Positions 22,111-33,939 are shown, counted from the first letter of the stretch. The stretch: DNA of 64,000 nt from Lasioglossum baleicum (GCF_051020765.1 NC_134943.1:9176001-9240000), one strand, 5' to 3'. Made by a program: numbers and translations. The notes: generated by a model from the sequence alone, not told the origin.

Positions 22111-23399
22111 TTTCGCTCCCGCTCGCGGGATCTTAAATCTGAAATCTTAAATGGCTGCTCATTAAGGACAGGAGACTCGATTGTCTCGCGTCGAGTACCT
22201 TGAATACCATCCCCCCCCCCCAGACCGTTCCGCCCGTTTCCACAAATTTTTTTCTACTCTCTTTCACGCCGAGCCAATGGCTGAAAGTTCCCAGCTCACC
22301 CTCGAACGGGGTCCGAACGGACCCACGGTGCTCTTTTTCTTATTGTGCTGCCTGCAAACTCCACGATGCCTTTGCGTACCTCGCAGAGCACGGCAAGAAA
22401 TTGCCAAAGCAATGAAGAATGAGTCTGTAAGTCATTGAACAGTCGGGATCGGTCCACGGAACGATCTCTTTCCGTTTCCTAAATTGCTACATTCGTCAAT
22501 TAATATTCTTTGTGTCGTTCCGGGAACGTCGATCCGTCAAAGTGTTCGAGACGTCTCAAGACGAAAGAGTCGTAATTGGTTGAGCCGTTTGATCGGTCTG
22601 TTATTTATACAATACCCGATTCGTCGCTGAAAACGTCTTTTTGTGTTTGCTCGAACGATTTCTTACTCCGCTTCCGCCAGTGTGAAAACAACAGTTTCGT
22701 ACTATGTCTCAATTAAAACTTTTCTCGTACACTTTCCGATAGGCTACATTCGCTGGAACTCCTGACCTTTTCTGTCGCACTCGACGAGGGTTACATCAAA
22801 GAGCAATCGCCCGGAAGACAGGTTCCCTCACAATTAGACCCGTAATTAATATTTTCTCCGGAGGTGTCCGGTGACTCACTCATTAGCTGGGTATATCTCG
22901 TGTTTTACGTAGAACTCGGTTTACATTCCTCAAGATTTTTCGAGCAGCGATCGAGTGGAGCAAGTCACGCTGCCAAGGTATTATAAATGTGTTATCACAC
23001 GAGGAACGTTCCCTTCCTCGATCCATCGAGTCAAATAAAATTTCGCCGGAGAGTAGAGCGTAGAGTCGGTGGCTCGGTATCATTACATATGTCTATTGTA
23101 TGCAAATGGGCACGTTGCTCGGCAATTATGACGAGACCGCGGTGGATTTAGAGCACGCGTGGCACACGCGTCACCATCGAACGATCGCTCTAGAATTAAT
23201 GGTGGTCGTTGGAAAGCAATCGGACACCCGTTAGATGGCCGGAAAGCACGAGTCCACGCACGCACGTCACCGACAACGTATTGCCGCTCGTGCGCCCAAT
23301 TGCAGAGCCCGTTCGAGAGAACCTCTTGGCCGGAAGCACGTAGTAATATGCGTAAAAATATTATTAATGAGCGCGGTGATGCGTCGGATCGGCTCTACT
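22111..23399. other. Unique DNA with one splice-donor-like site
   Basis: An 11-base C run lies at 22211-22221. ATGAAGAATGAGTCT followed by GTAAGT at 22412-22432 has the form of a start codon and short first exon with a strong donor, but nothing downstream confirms it. The rest is unique with no repeat. Confidence 0.4.
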
Positions 23400-23531
23400 C
23401 GCTCCTATATTTTCACCTATCCTCCCCTCTTGCATCTCTTACGCGTCCTCTCTCTCGCTTGCTCCGCGGTTTCCTTTTAGACGCTGAAGTGGGGACGGAA
23501 GATGTTGTGGAACATGAATGCGACATTATTA

Positions 23532-24021
23532 CCACGCTTATATTATATTAGCTTGCCGAGTTGTTGTTATTGTATGCGTCAAATCTTGTAATCGAATTCT
23601 AAACCATTTCCCGATGAGCTAGAGACTTGACACTTTAAACATAGCTCAGAACTGGATGACAATGCAATATTAAAAAACAAATTTTAAAAAAAACTGTGCG
23701 TCTAGGAGAAAAGAAAATTAAAAAGGAGTGAAGGACTGAAAAGGAGAAAATCATTTTTTTCCTGGTTCTCCATAAAATACCGAATCCAGTTAAATGATTA
23801 ACAATATTTTTCCCAAAAATTTTAAGGAATTAGTTCAAAATTTCTTCTGTTATGAAATTAGTGTCGGAATAGATGGAAAAATTTAATATAAATTTACATG
23901 AAATCATGACATTAGTGACTATAAACAAAAGCGTGGAGAGCCCACGAAGATTACGTCAATATAGTTTAGCGCTCTAAAAAGATTATTTTTTTCTTTTTAG
24001 TGCATTTTAATATAAGCGTGG
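23532..24021 (+). mobile_element. CCACGC-ended transposable element, short copy
   Basis: The left end is CCACGCTTATATTA and the right end its complement, TAATATAAGCGTGG. Over its first 190 bp it matches the element at 52575-53209: GCCGAGTTGTTGTT, GCGTCAAATCTTGTAATCGA, GATGAGCTAGAGACTTGA and AACTGGATG-CAATGCAATATT. Its last 115 bp match as well (GACATTAGTGACTATAAA, CGTGGAG-GCCCACGAAGAT, CGTCAATATAGTTTAGCGCT). The middle is shorter than the other copy. Flanks are TTATTA on the left and TTTTTA on the right. No transposase. Superfamily not assigned. Confidence 0.75.
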
Positions 24022-24049
24022 TTTTTAAAAAAAATTTATTTATATATCC

Positions 24050-24416
24050 TTATTTACGCTCTCACTCTTTAGAATCTCGTCCAGTGAAATTTATAATAAA
24101 GAAAGAATGGGAAATTTCTCCTGTTGGCAACATTCGGTGGTTTGTGACGCAAACTGGTGCGAACTGTTGTGGGCTAATAATGTTCAGTTCCCAGACCACT
24201 CCGTCTGGGGTACCGGGGCCCAGGCCCTCAAGGACGATGCAGCAGTGGACAGTTAATTTTACATCAGTTCGAGAGCAGTTAAATCCTCACGAACGGGACA
24301 ACTTTCCCGTATCCTTTCTTTTCGTTCAAGCCGCTAAGAAATGCTTGGGGGGAGGAAGACTGGGGCTGACTGGCGTGAATTTAACCGAGCACTACTGCAA
24401 TCTTAACAGACGCTGA
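24050..24416 (+). other. Uncharacterised open frame after the transposon
   Basis: The frame stays open from the transposon edge to a TGA at 24414-24416 in DNA of balanced composition. Its first internal ATG is near 24180. The last 59 codons begin at an ATG near 24237 and start MQQWTVNFTSVREQ. The peptide is not low-complexity and has several Cys and Trp residues. I do not recognise a domain. It could be a fragment of an older mobile element, given the duplicated flanks, or simple chance. Confidence 0.15.
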
Positions 24417-24567
24417 AACAGGGAGGATGCAAGAGAACAGCGTCGCTCCTATATTTTTCACCTGTGCTCTCTCTGCTCGCCTCTGTGTGCGCGTCTCTGT
24501 AGCAGTCCCTCCCTATCCCTCAGTCGCCGGCTGTTTTCTTTTTAGCCACTGAAATAGGGAAGGAAGT

Positions 24568-25051
24568 GGAACTGAGCGAAAAGCGAGCCGCTCGGCTCGC
24601 AACGATGGTAACCCTTTAATCGAGAAACACGTCTCGCGTGAAAAAACAAATCACCACGTCGATATTTAACATCGCCCTCGAGGCGTGCGGCTCTTTGAGG
24701 AGCGGCGAAGAATCCGATGGCGGCCGATACGCCGCAATCGGTGCGTGACACGATAAAGGGTTCAATTTCTCTAGCGATAGCCAGGCGAGGCGTAAAAACG
24801 CGAGGCGGTGAGAACACGGCCGCTTCGCGTTGCCTCGCGCTACTCTCCGCGTACGGTTTCCCTTTTCGTAGTTATTTTTTTTGTCCGCGCGACGATCGCG
24901 AGTCCGCTGCCGGGGAACGCGTTCGACCGCGCCGGTTTGTGTGCAAGCCTCTCTCTTCGGTAACGCCGACCAGAAGAGAAACGAGGAGAAACGCTTGCGA
25001 AACGAGAGAGGGAGAGAGAGAGAGAAAGAGAGTCAGGGGGTGGAACACGAG

Positions 25052-25088
<37 letters not shown>

Positions 25089-25387
25089 GGGCCACTAAGG
25101 CGGCCCAGCCCTTGTGGACTTTTGTATCGATTACCCATCGGTTGGGCGTAGGTTTCGCCCCGGCGTCGGCCGCCTGTAATTTTAGCGCAAATACTCTCGC
25201 GCTAATTGGAGCGATCGGGCCGATCACAAGCGGACACGAAATTATTTCGCGGCCGGTTGTCGGTCGCGCGTCCTTAGCCCCGCCCCCCCCCCCCCGCGGG
25301 GAACATCGCTCCTGGGAGCGCTCTCGATTCCTTCGATGGCCCTCGACCCATCTCGCGGAATTAACCGTCGTGAACTTTTCCCTCTCC

Positions 25388-25440
<53 letters not shown>
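24568..25440. other. GC-rich DNA with long GA and CT microsatellites
   Basis: (GA)n occupies 25053-25084, with more GA at 25007-25031. A 13-base C run lies at 25283-25295, and 25381-25438 is almost pure (CT)n, with an uninterrupted core of about 40 bp. The GA and CT arrays lie 300 bp apart in inverted relation and could pair. The frames on both strands are shaped by these arrays. Confidence 0.75.
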
Positions 25441-26259
25441 AAGAGAGTAGATGCAGTCGTCTGTGACGGAGGCTCGGATCCCGATCGCGAGACGTCGCAC
25501 CGCTAATTTCCCCGTCGAAAGAATCGCGCGGGGGCAAGATGGCCGCTTTAACATTTCAAATTCGGACCGCGATCTGCAAGTCAACGTCGTCGGGCTCAAA
25601 AGCTTAACCGCAACCGGCGCGACCGGCCGGCGTGGAGCATAAAAATGCACGTCGATATTTGCATTCGGGAATCGTCCCCGATACTCTCTCCCTTCGGATA
25701 CAATCGTCCTCTAGAATAGTCGCAGATACCTCTCGAAACTTTCCGCAGAACCGTGTGCCGCTTCGGAACGTCTTTCCCCCGTGCGGTATCTAGGGAAATT
25801 CAGACGGCCGGAAAATAAAGGGGGAGAGAGGGATATATAAATCGGTTCGAATTATTCGCTGCTTCCCTCTCCCCCCTAATCGTTGGAAATTCTAATGCTA
25901 TCGCAACGGTGCAGCGGGCTCGTTCGAGCGGATCGCGTAACCTGGTCCTGTTTGTAGTTACATGCGTCGAATAAGCCGCTTAATTGTTTAATAATAATGG
26001 TAATAGTATCGCTAACAAATAGACGCCGGGTAAATAATAGAACCGAGTAAATCGTATCGATCGTCGTTCGTTCACCGCGAATCCGTATTATCGAGGAAAT
26101 TAATTGTCGTGCTCGCGAACACAGCCCCCGAAAACCGTTACAGCCGAGTCCGCACAGAATCGAGCACTGAAATCGACCGAACTCGACGGTTTTCACTCTG
26201 GGGATACCGGCGACAGCTGGAGCCGAGCTCGGTGATAAGGATGGTCGTAAATTAGGCTC
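25441..26259. other. Unique DNA, no gene seen
   Basis: GATATATAAATCGG at 25830-25843 is a weak TATA-like word. AT-rich homeodomain-type words (TAATTG, ATTAAT) are common at 25980-26110. No repeat or gene. Confidence 0.4.
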
Positions 26260-26440
26260 GAAGATTCGACTTCCGATTGATATGCATTGCTTTTGATGTC
26301 CTGATACCGGCTTCACATTTTTAGTAGGTCGTTACCGAAGCTCCTGTTCGACTTCGGATTGATATGCATTGCTTTCGGTGTCTTGATACTCGCTTGACAT
26401 TTCGAGCAGCTGGTTTCCGAAGCTCGGGCTCGACTTGAGC
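26260..26440 (+). repeat. Tandem repeat, about 80-bp units
   Basis: Unit 1 (26260-26336), unit 2 (26337-26418) and a partial third (26419-26440) each start GAAG--TCGACTT. Units 1 and 2 share GATTGATATGCATTGCTTT, TGTC-TGATAC-GCTT and GACATTT or CACATTT. The core GATATGCATTGC is unchanged. Non-coding. Confidence 0.85.
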
Positions 26441-28835
26441 ATAAAACAGAAAATATCGTTAAGACCCGTCAACACTACGGGATATAATATTTTTAATTTA
26501 TGTTTATTGAGGTTGAGACTAAGTTATTTCTTTGGCTAGATGTACTATCAGAATAGGATGGCTAAAAACGATCGATATACTCTTTCATTATTTTCATAAA
26601 GTAGCAACGTCAATAAAAAGTATCCTCAGAATCCTCACACAGACCAAGATTCGGCTCGATTTGCGGTCCCTCAAACATTTCATCTTCTATTTCTGCAGCC
26701 CAGGATTACAGCTTCTGATATCATCCCCAATCCATTAATCCCTCAAGATGAGCCACGCTATCAATGTCAAAACTTGCCGGAGGATCGCAAGCCTAATCGA
26801 CTGTCAGGATTGCGGCGGCAGTCGCGTTCGTCGCTCGGAAAATAGTAAATAGCAAGTCGGCTATGCGAAAAGTCCATGCGGACGTTCAAATAACGCGGAG
26901 CCGGAGCGCTGAAAGTGGGCTGGCCGGCAGACCGCCTCGGTAAGCCGATTATCCACCTAAATACGAAGCCAGAGCGATGCATGTGGCTTAAATTGGCGTT
27001 GTTTCCTCACTTCGCCGCGGCCTTCCTCCGCTTCCCGCCTCGCTCGCCCTCCTCCACGGATTTTGACGCCGTCCTGGCAATCTTGGCAGCGTCGCGCTTC
27101 GGGAATTAAGTCGGCGCGTCGCAGATTTTGTAGCTGGTGCTTCCTGTAGCGTTGACAAATAATTGGAGCCGCTGGATTAGTCCAGCTAGCAGTTTTAGTT
27201 GTCGGTGATTTAGGCAATAAGAGACCACGGAGCTGGAAGCCGAGCTCGGTGCCCGAATTTTATTTAAACGAGAGAGACTAGGGACTGCTAAACAGCTATG
27301 TTGGTCCTTCGTCGATTAATAATTTAGTACGAGAGGAAGACATAATCGTACCAGATCCGATGAGACCAGTCCGCTCACATGACTATTTAATTTCAGCGAG
27401 CAACTTTTCTCTTTCGCTTACTCGATGGAAAAAGGAGAAGAACGTTGCTCGAATGGAGCTCGCTGCAACAGTATGGACGCAGCTTTATGCTTACAATTGA
27501 CCGCGTATCAATGAGTACCTTTCTTGTTTGCAATATGTGGTTCAACACACTGTACGTATTGAGTTAGCAATCTGTCTCGCGCTGCTGCTGGCTCGAACAA
27601 GTGAATATACAAGAACAAACCTGTTGGAGAAATACGAGCTGCTCGGAGAAGAGCTAACCTGTGAGAACTCACGGACCGCGTAAGGCTAATTACTATTAAG
27701 TTAGGCGTTTTTCCTCCGGCGAATCTAGCGACTGGTTGGATCCGCGGGTAGTCTTTGTGAAGGAAAAGGGTGAGGCGAGAGGGTGACGAAAATTCAGCCG
27801 ATGCCACGTCGCGAATCGAGGATTTATGGGCTCGAGAGCTGAGTCGCTGGAATCGTTCGAGCCCCACGACAACGATGACGAAGTAGAAGAAGAAGAAGAG
27901 GAAGGAAGGGATTGGAGAGAGGAGAGAGGAGAGAGGCGAACGACGCGCAGGGAGGAGCGCGATTTTTCCGCGGGCAGGATTTTGAAACCTGTTTGAGCGC
28001 TTTGAAATCTAGAGAAATAGAAGAGTGGAGACCAAAGCCGGGCGGCGCGGCGGGCAGGATCGGCGCAGAGGCTCCGCCAGCCCAGAGAAGTGCAATGACT
28101 GCAGGAAGAGGAGAAGAACAGCGCCGTGGAAAGATGATAGAGCAGGAAAGAGCGAGAAAGGGGACGAGGGAGGAGGTTCGGAGGAGCGCGAACACCACCA
28201 TGGTCCGCGACTGGCCAAGACGTACGCAGAGGAGAGAAGATCGGCAAAAAGTAGTTCGCCGGTTCGTTCGTGTACACGCCAAGCGGTGTGCCGATTCTCT
28301 CTCGCGGTGGTGGCTCCTTCTTCTTCTTTCTTTCGATCGCCGTTGCCGCCGCCGCCGGTGCAACAACTCTGCTCTTCTTCTTTCCCGGACCGAGTTCGCC
28401 ACCGCGGAGGATGCGCGTAATTTATCCGACTCCCGTGGACATAGATCGACGGGCGAGAGCCTAGCGATGGGAACAATCTTCCGGGAGAACTCGCAGTCGC
28501 ACCGTTTAGCCCCCGGAACACCGCTTTCCGATCACTCGCGTGCACTCATAATGTCTATCTTCACGACAGACTACAGAAACATGGAAATTGAACTGATTAC
28601 GGAATCATTAACCCTCGTCCGTTCCGCGTTTTTATCGAATCACGGCGTCATCATTTTCTTCTGCTCCGCAATTCCAAAAGAAACTGGTGGACTTTGTTGT
28701 TCGAGACAGTTTGAATTATGAATGAAAGGTCTATTCTGAGCGTGCATATTTATACACTATTTTTTCCGCGGCGTATAATCAATGCACACAAATTACTGAA
28801 ATACATATAATGTCTCGGTAAAAAGTAAGGATGTT
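26441..28835. other. Unique DNA, no gene called
   Basis: Positions 26440-26760 are AT-rich. 27890-28200 is GA-rich on the + strand and 28310-28390 is pyrimidine- and GCC-rich. The longest frame in the window (27912-28721, + strand, 270 codons) begins at TTG in the GA block and overlaps equally long frames on the minus strand. An inverted pair GTGCATATTTATAC / GTATAATCAATGCAC at 28742-28787 could form a 46-nt hairpin. Confidence 0.45.
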
Positions 28836-29273
28836 TAGAATAAGTAGAATCGGTCAACCATGCACAGACGCGCCAACCGATGATTCAAAAAATTGTAGTC
28901 TATACCTTCCCCATCTATTTTTACAAGAGGAATCATCCGTGACCACTTTCTTTAAACCTAGACGACTAATCTTTTGTATAAATAATGAGCAGGAAATACT
29001 TGAATCCTTCGATCCACTTGACGCTAAACATTTTAATTCATTCTGCTGGTTCACTGGGTACAATCTTGTTCTTTCGGGATGACAAGAATCGAATCGCATT
29101 CCTGTGTTGAATTGCCGCGGTCATTTGCACGAATGCTTACCAACAGCAGGATTGGTTATCCACGGATAATCGAAGAGTACCGAACCAGACTGTTTACACC
29201 ATTGAACGTCTGTGAACCTCCGAGTAAAAAGGCCAGGCTCGCGCAGTTTCTCAGAAGAAAGCTGAAACGGTAG
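28831..29273 (+). other. Two overlapping ATG frames, doubtful
   Basis: A frame of 83 codons (ATG at 28831, TGA at 29080) is followed at once by one of 64 codons (ATG at 29079, TAG at 29271); the start and stop share ATGA. The composition is balanced, and the second peptide ends in a basic run. No domain is recognised, and the 5' end overlaps a dispersed repeat, so coding is unlikely. Confidence 0.12.
28838..28887 (+). repeat. 50-bp repeat shared with 31571-31625
   Basis: AAGTAGAATCGG, CAT-G-CAGACGCGC and AGCCGAT or AACCGAT, followed by ATTCAA, occur in the same order and spacing at 31571-31625, about 75 percent identical by eye. The relation to any known element is unclear. Confidence 0.55.
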
Positions 29274-31570
29274 TTTGCTCCCGACCTTGAGCGAGGAATC
29301 GATTTCGATCGGATTGCTCGTCGATTAAGGATCAATCCCATCGCTAGACCGAGAGCTATTGGGTTTCCTGCACGTCGTTCTTCCTCTTGCTCTATTTCGT
29401 GGCGATTCCACGCAAAACTGGACCTCGTCCTGTCGCGAGCACACCTGGAAACGCGTACGATCGAGGGACATGCAAAGTTCGGCGGTATGCGACGTTGGTG
29501 ATGAATATAGATGGATGACTGTAATGTCTACATTAGGTTAGTGAAAAAGTTTCGATTTCGTATTAAAATACAAGGAAAAAATGTACTAACAAATGTACGA
29601 AATTGTTACTTAACACGTTCGTCCATCTTGAATCGACAACTGCACTAGGCAAAATGTGCTTGGAACAGACCTCGAGACCTCGGATCCAAGATACACATCT
29701 TGCAATCGCAATTTCATTGGCATGAATTCGCGGGGCACTCGGAGAAAAGAGAAAGTTTTCCCGGAGAGACAGCGTGGGATTTAGAGATTTGGAGAAGAGA
29801 GAGAGAGAGAGAGAGAGGGAGAAAAGCGGGACAGGTTCCGCGGACGGTGACTTTCGCGTCGAAATCGAAATTTCGCGAGTTCCGGGGCCGGCGGATGGGA
29901 GGCGGCGCGGCGTGGCGCTTTAGGTTAATCGCATTTCGCGATAGGATCAACCGCAACCACCTGACGCGCGGTGCGTATTCTCGCGCGGTAATTAGCCGGT
30001 CCGTGGAGCTCCGTCGGTTTCGGACGACCGTCGAGACGGGACGAGAGACGACCGTCCCGTTTCTGGTTCACCGAGCCGCGGGAATCCTCTTCCCTCGACC
30101 GGCGCGGCGTGGCTCTGGCGTGGCGGCACCCTTGAACGCGCGTGCGATTCCCTCGCGAACTGGGTCATCGGAACGCGACGTGGAACGGCGTACTCGGGCA
30201 CGGTTCCAAACTGCTGACACGCCTGGATTTCACTGCCGCGAAATATCGACGCTTCCCCCGTCTTTTTCCTCCCGAATACGCTCCGGACGCGGTTTGCTCC
30301 TTTTTATTCGATTTCGCGCCGAACGCCGTTTAACCGCTTTCAGAGAGACTGGTCTAAACGGCGGTCCCATGTTTTTCACGCGCCAAACCCGAAAGAATTG
30401 ATTTCGCTCCGGCTGTTGCGCGAAAGATTAACACTCCCATAGAGTCGAATTGATTCCATTGAGCGATTTTATCGTCGCTATTCTTACTTTTTGTGGAAGC
30501 TGTGTTATCGCTTTGACACGTGGACGCGACCTCACAGATTATAATTCTAATTCCTGAAGATGCAAATGTATAATATAACATTTTTATAGTCGATCAGAGA
30601 AGTCGTGCAGCACTGGCCGGAGCATTTCGCAAAGGCCCGTGTGGTCCTCGAAGAGTCAACCGCGAACTCTTTCTCGTATCCTGCTCTTCACATCCCGCGG
30701 AGCCTGCGAATAAACGGTCGAAACGCGTCCCCTCCCCTGGAAAGCTAAAGGAAGTTTTTCACGCGGAAAGTACGAGGTGTTCTCGCGGCATAGAGAGAAA
30801 AAGAGAGAGAGAGAAAGGTTCTTCGACGAGCCCTCTCGAATCGTGGAAACGCCCGCACAGGGCCACGAGGCGACGACGCCGTTTTTATTAAGTTCAATGG
30901 CTCTTCGCCGGCCGGCAGGCGTAAAAGAAAAATCCGTAAACATTCTTTATTTATCCGGAGGCAGAAGTTTCGCGAGGGTATATAGCGTTACTCTCGCAGC
31001 GGCTTTCAAAAGGACCTCGGCCGTATTACCATAGAGACGGTCCGCGAGGTCGTAAAAGGTTGCGCGCCGGCGACATAAAGCGTTTAATGCGCGACTCTTG
31101 AAATTCTATTTGCACCGAGCGGTGCGGAGCGAACCGATGACGATACACGCGGCCCTTTTCGTCGCGAGTCCGCGCAGGTGGCGCCATCTGCCACGCCGGA
31201 ACAATACGTTCTCTTCCGTTCCCACCGGGGACTGGTCTCTCTCTCCGAAAAGAAGCTTCACCCTCTCGCGAGCCTCTCCTCGACAAGCTTCTCCGACTGT
31301 GCCGACCAGCTCCAAAGGAATCGCTCCTGAGTAGCTTTCCGGAGAAAAGCGTCAAAGTGCAATTCCATGAGCCACCGGTCGCATAATTGCCACCGTTTAG
31401 GTCATCGCGTAAGTTGTATAAATATCATTAACCCCACAATTTCGTCGGAACTCGTGATCCCACGTATAAACAGTTCCGATCAATAGTGAAAGTAGAATGG
31501 GAATGATTCTGCACAAAGACATCGCATTCGAAAATTCTCACGAAGGTTCTCACGCGCTAGTAGGAATATG
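29274..31570. other. Unique DNA with one mariner-like end
   Basis: ATTAGGTTAGTGAAAAAG at 29532-29549 resembles the outer end of mariner inverted repeats; no partner end was found. TTAACACGTTCG follows at 29612 (dispersed motif). A GA tract lies at 29791-29820. The frame 29700-30401 (233 codons, + strand) is in CpG-rich DNA and has no domain. Nothing else supportable. Confidence 0.4.
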
Positions 31571-31625
31571 GAAGAAGTAGAATCGGCAGGTCATGGCCAG
31601 ACGCGCTAGCCGATTACTATTCAAT
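31571..31625 (+). repeat. Second copy of the 28838 repeat
   Basis: See the copy at 28838-28887. This copy carries GGTCATGGCCAGACGCGC in its middle and ends in ATTCAATGC. Confidence 0.55.
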
Positions 31626-33866
31626 GCATCGCGCTCTGTCCGTGGCTGAAAAGAAGACATGCAGAGCAACACAGAGGCGGGAGAAGGCCCTCGCAAATTA
31701 TGCGCAATGTATGTTTATGTGTAGTGCATCCAATTATGTGGACGTAATAACCAATCAGGCCCACACTTCAACTACCTTCTCTATGCGGGCAATGCTTGAC
31801 GAATCTTCAGGTTCACTTTCCTCGAGGAACAAACGGAATCGACTCGAGGATGATTCAACGATTGATTGAATGATTTCCGATCGCATCACGGGATCGGATA
31901 CACGTTCTATGAACATGTTATATTCTTCGATCGGTGTGGAATGCGTATCCGAGTAGTTTCGAGCGATATTTTCGAGAGGCTGGCGACAAGTCCCAGATCG
32001 GGGCTTACGAAAAAATCGCTCGGTCTCGTCGCCATTAATTTTCCCCTCGGCGAGGAGCGTCGAGCTGCGGCGAGGCAAGGCGAGGCGAGGCGAGGCGATT
32101 CGCTCTGCTCTCTTTTCAGCCCAACGCATTCTTTCTCTCCTTGTCGCTTTGGGATCTGGCTTCGCCGACCATGTTGCTTTAGGTCAGTGCCGTCTTCCTC
32201 GTCTGCCCCCGCCAGGCCCTGCCAGGACCAGCGCCGGTGATCCTCTTCGTCGCACCTGCGCGGACTGCTTCGGTTAAACCGAGACACTAAAACTGTGGAG
32301 AAACGAAGAAGCTCGGCCGAGGAATCGAGGAAGGAGCAAGCGAGAAAGAGAGAGTGGGAGAGTGAGAAAGAGAAAAGAGTCCGGGTGGCTAGAACGAAAG
32401 GGCCAACCGGAGTAGAAAAAGGATGGTAGGAAGAGGCAACGAGTGGTTTAGGGAGGGGCAAGAAAACCGCCGTCGGTCCTTGGTCCGTCCCGGAGTTCTT
32501 CGACTCTTGCTCGACTTTTTGGGCCAACCTGCCCTTCTGCCTCACGTCCCTCCTCGCTCGTCCCTCGTTTTGCCTCTTCGGATCCCCTGTTCGGTCATCT
32601 AGCAGCGGCCGGGCTGGGGTCCGGTCCGGTCCAGACCGGTCCCTCTCACCGAGGCCGGCCTGGAGAGCTGCCCTTTCTTCGGTCCTCTCGACCGGCAACC
32701 TCCTCCGAACCGTCTTCGGAGGAGATCATCCATCTGGCGCCCTCTTCCGTTATCCCTTTCCACGGCCATCCGAACAACGTTCCCCGTCCCTTTGATCCAG
32801 CCAAACGCCACACGATCTTGGCCGACGACGTCGCTGTTGCCCCAGCAACTTCTTCAAACTTTCCGCGATCGATGCTGATCGAGGTCAGCTGACGTCCTCA
32901 CTCGAATTTCGGGACACCAGTTAGTCACATGGACGGCCAGATTTGGCCGAATCCTTAAAAAATCTGCACAATGTCCCCAAAAATCTGAACCCGTCTCTTT
33001 ATAGTCAGATATCCATCTTCGCCAAGGACTTCCCGAAAAGCTACCATCGAAGTCCCACACAACTAGCCCAGCTAATCAAAAGATCTAACATCAAAAGCAA
33101 CAAGGACCCTCCAGTCCGATTTCATCCCATTCCATCCGAATTTCAATCTGCTCGATCCGCGAAATAGGTGTCCAACGTCCATTGAACAGTTCCAAGGTGA
33201 GATCGGACTTTAACCTAGTGAACCTAGTCTACCAGAACCGAAGATCGCGGGCTCCGTTCGAGATTCTTCTCTTCTCGCTGCATAACTGGATTCTAATAAG
33301 GAATCTCGCGGATCGGAGCCGCCTAGACCAGGCGATTAGCCTCGGCCAGCGACCATAACTCCGCGGCGCTAATTTGGTAGCGGCCGGCATCCCTTGCGAT
33401 CCTGCCGGCTGCGCCGAGGGTGTTACGAGGCCACTTTCCGTGTTCTTCGGCACGACGTCGAAACGGCTCTAAATTACAGTCTCGAAACCGAAGAAGAGTT
33501 GCCGGCGGCTGCTCGCAGGGAAACCGGAGAAGGATCTCCGGGGATGGAGAAAAAAATGGTAAAGAGCTCTCTTTACGCGTTGAAGCCGGCGGCGGCGGCG
33601 GTGTATCTGTCGGAAGAGGCTGTTGGAGAAAAACAATATTCTGCGTGTGGCGGGAATTTCGAATTCGCGAGGTTCCTCGGCGGAAATCGTGGCTCGGTGT
33701 AACGACGGTGGACATAGTGGACAGCACGCGCTCGTAATCCGCTTTACAAGCGATAAATCCCGGCAAGAATTTCGAGAGTGGGAGCGCTCGATATCGTCGA
33801 ACGCCATTCACCCGGTTCTCGAAGATTCATCGGAAAGGGTCGGAAACCCCGCAACGTCGTCGCGCG
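31626..33866. other. Unique DNA, no gene called
   Basis: An AGGCG/AGGCA pentamer run lies at 32069-32097, and repeated GGTCCGGTCC with a complementary GACCGGTCC at 32619-32642. The frame 31907-32698 (minus, 263 codons, TTG start) spans Ser/Leu-rich low-complexity sequence and lacks any domain. A poly-GGC patch is at 33583-33602. Confidence 0.45.
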
Positions 33867-33901
33867 AGAGATACATTCAGCTAGACAGAGATACATTCAG
33901 C

Positions 33902-33939
<38 letters not shown>

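Larger units (their letters stand above)
23400..24567. repeat. Locally duplicated segment interrupted by a transposon
   Basis: Segment 23400-23501 (CGCTCCTATATTTTCACC to TTTTAGACGCTGAAGTGGGGA) is repeated in the same orientation at 24444-24567 (CGCTCCTATATTTTTCACC to TTTTTAGCCACTGAAATAGGGA). The closing motif also occurs alone at 24408 (AGACGCTGAAACAGGGA). Between the repeats lie an inserted CCACGC-ended element (23532-24021) and about 400 bp of balanced-composition DNA. The two repeats are diverged in their pyrimidine-rich middles. Confidence 0.6.

Noticed and set aside
27912..28721. Longest + strand open frame (270 codons)
   Set aside because: Starts at TTG in a GA-rich block, has no domain, and overlaps equally long minus-strand frames; composition explains its length.
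29700..30401. 233-codon + strand frame
   Set aside because: CpG-rich DNA with few stop codons on any phase; no domain or ATG-supported start.
31907..32698. 263-codon minus-strand frame
   Set aside because: TTG start, Ser/Leu-rich low-complexity middle, no recognisable domain, no splice or promoter context.
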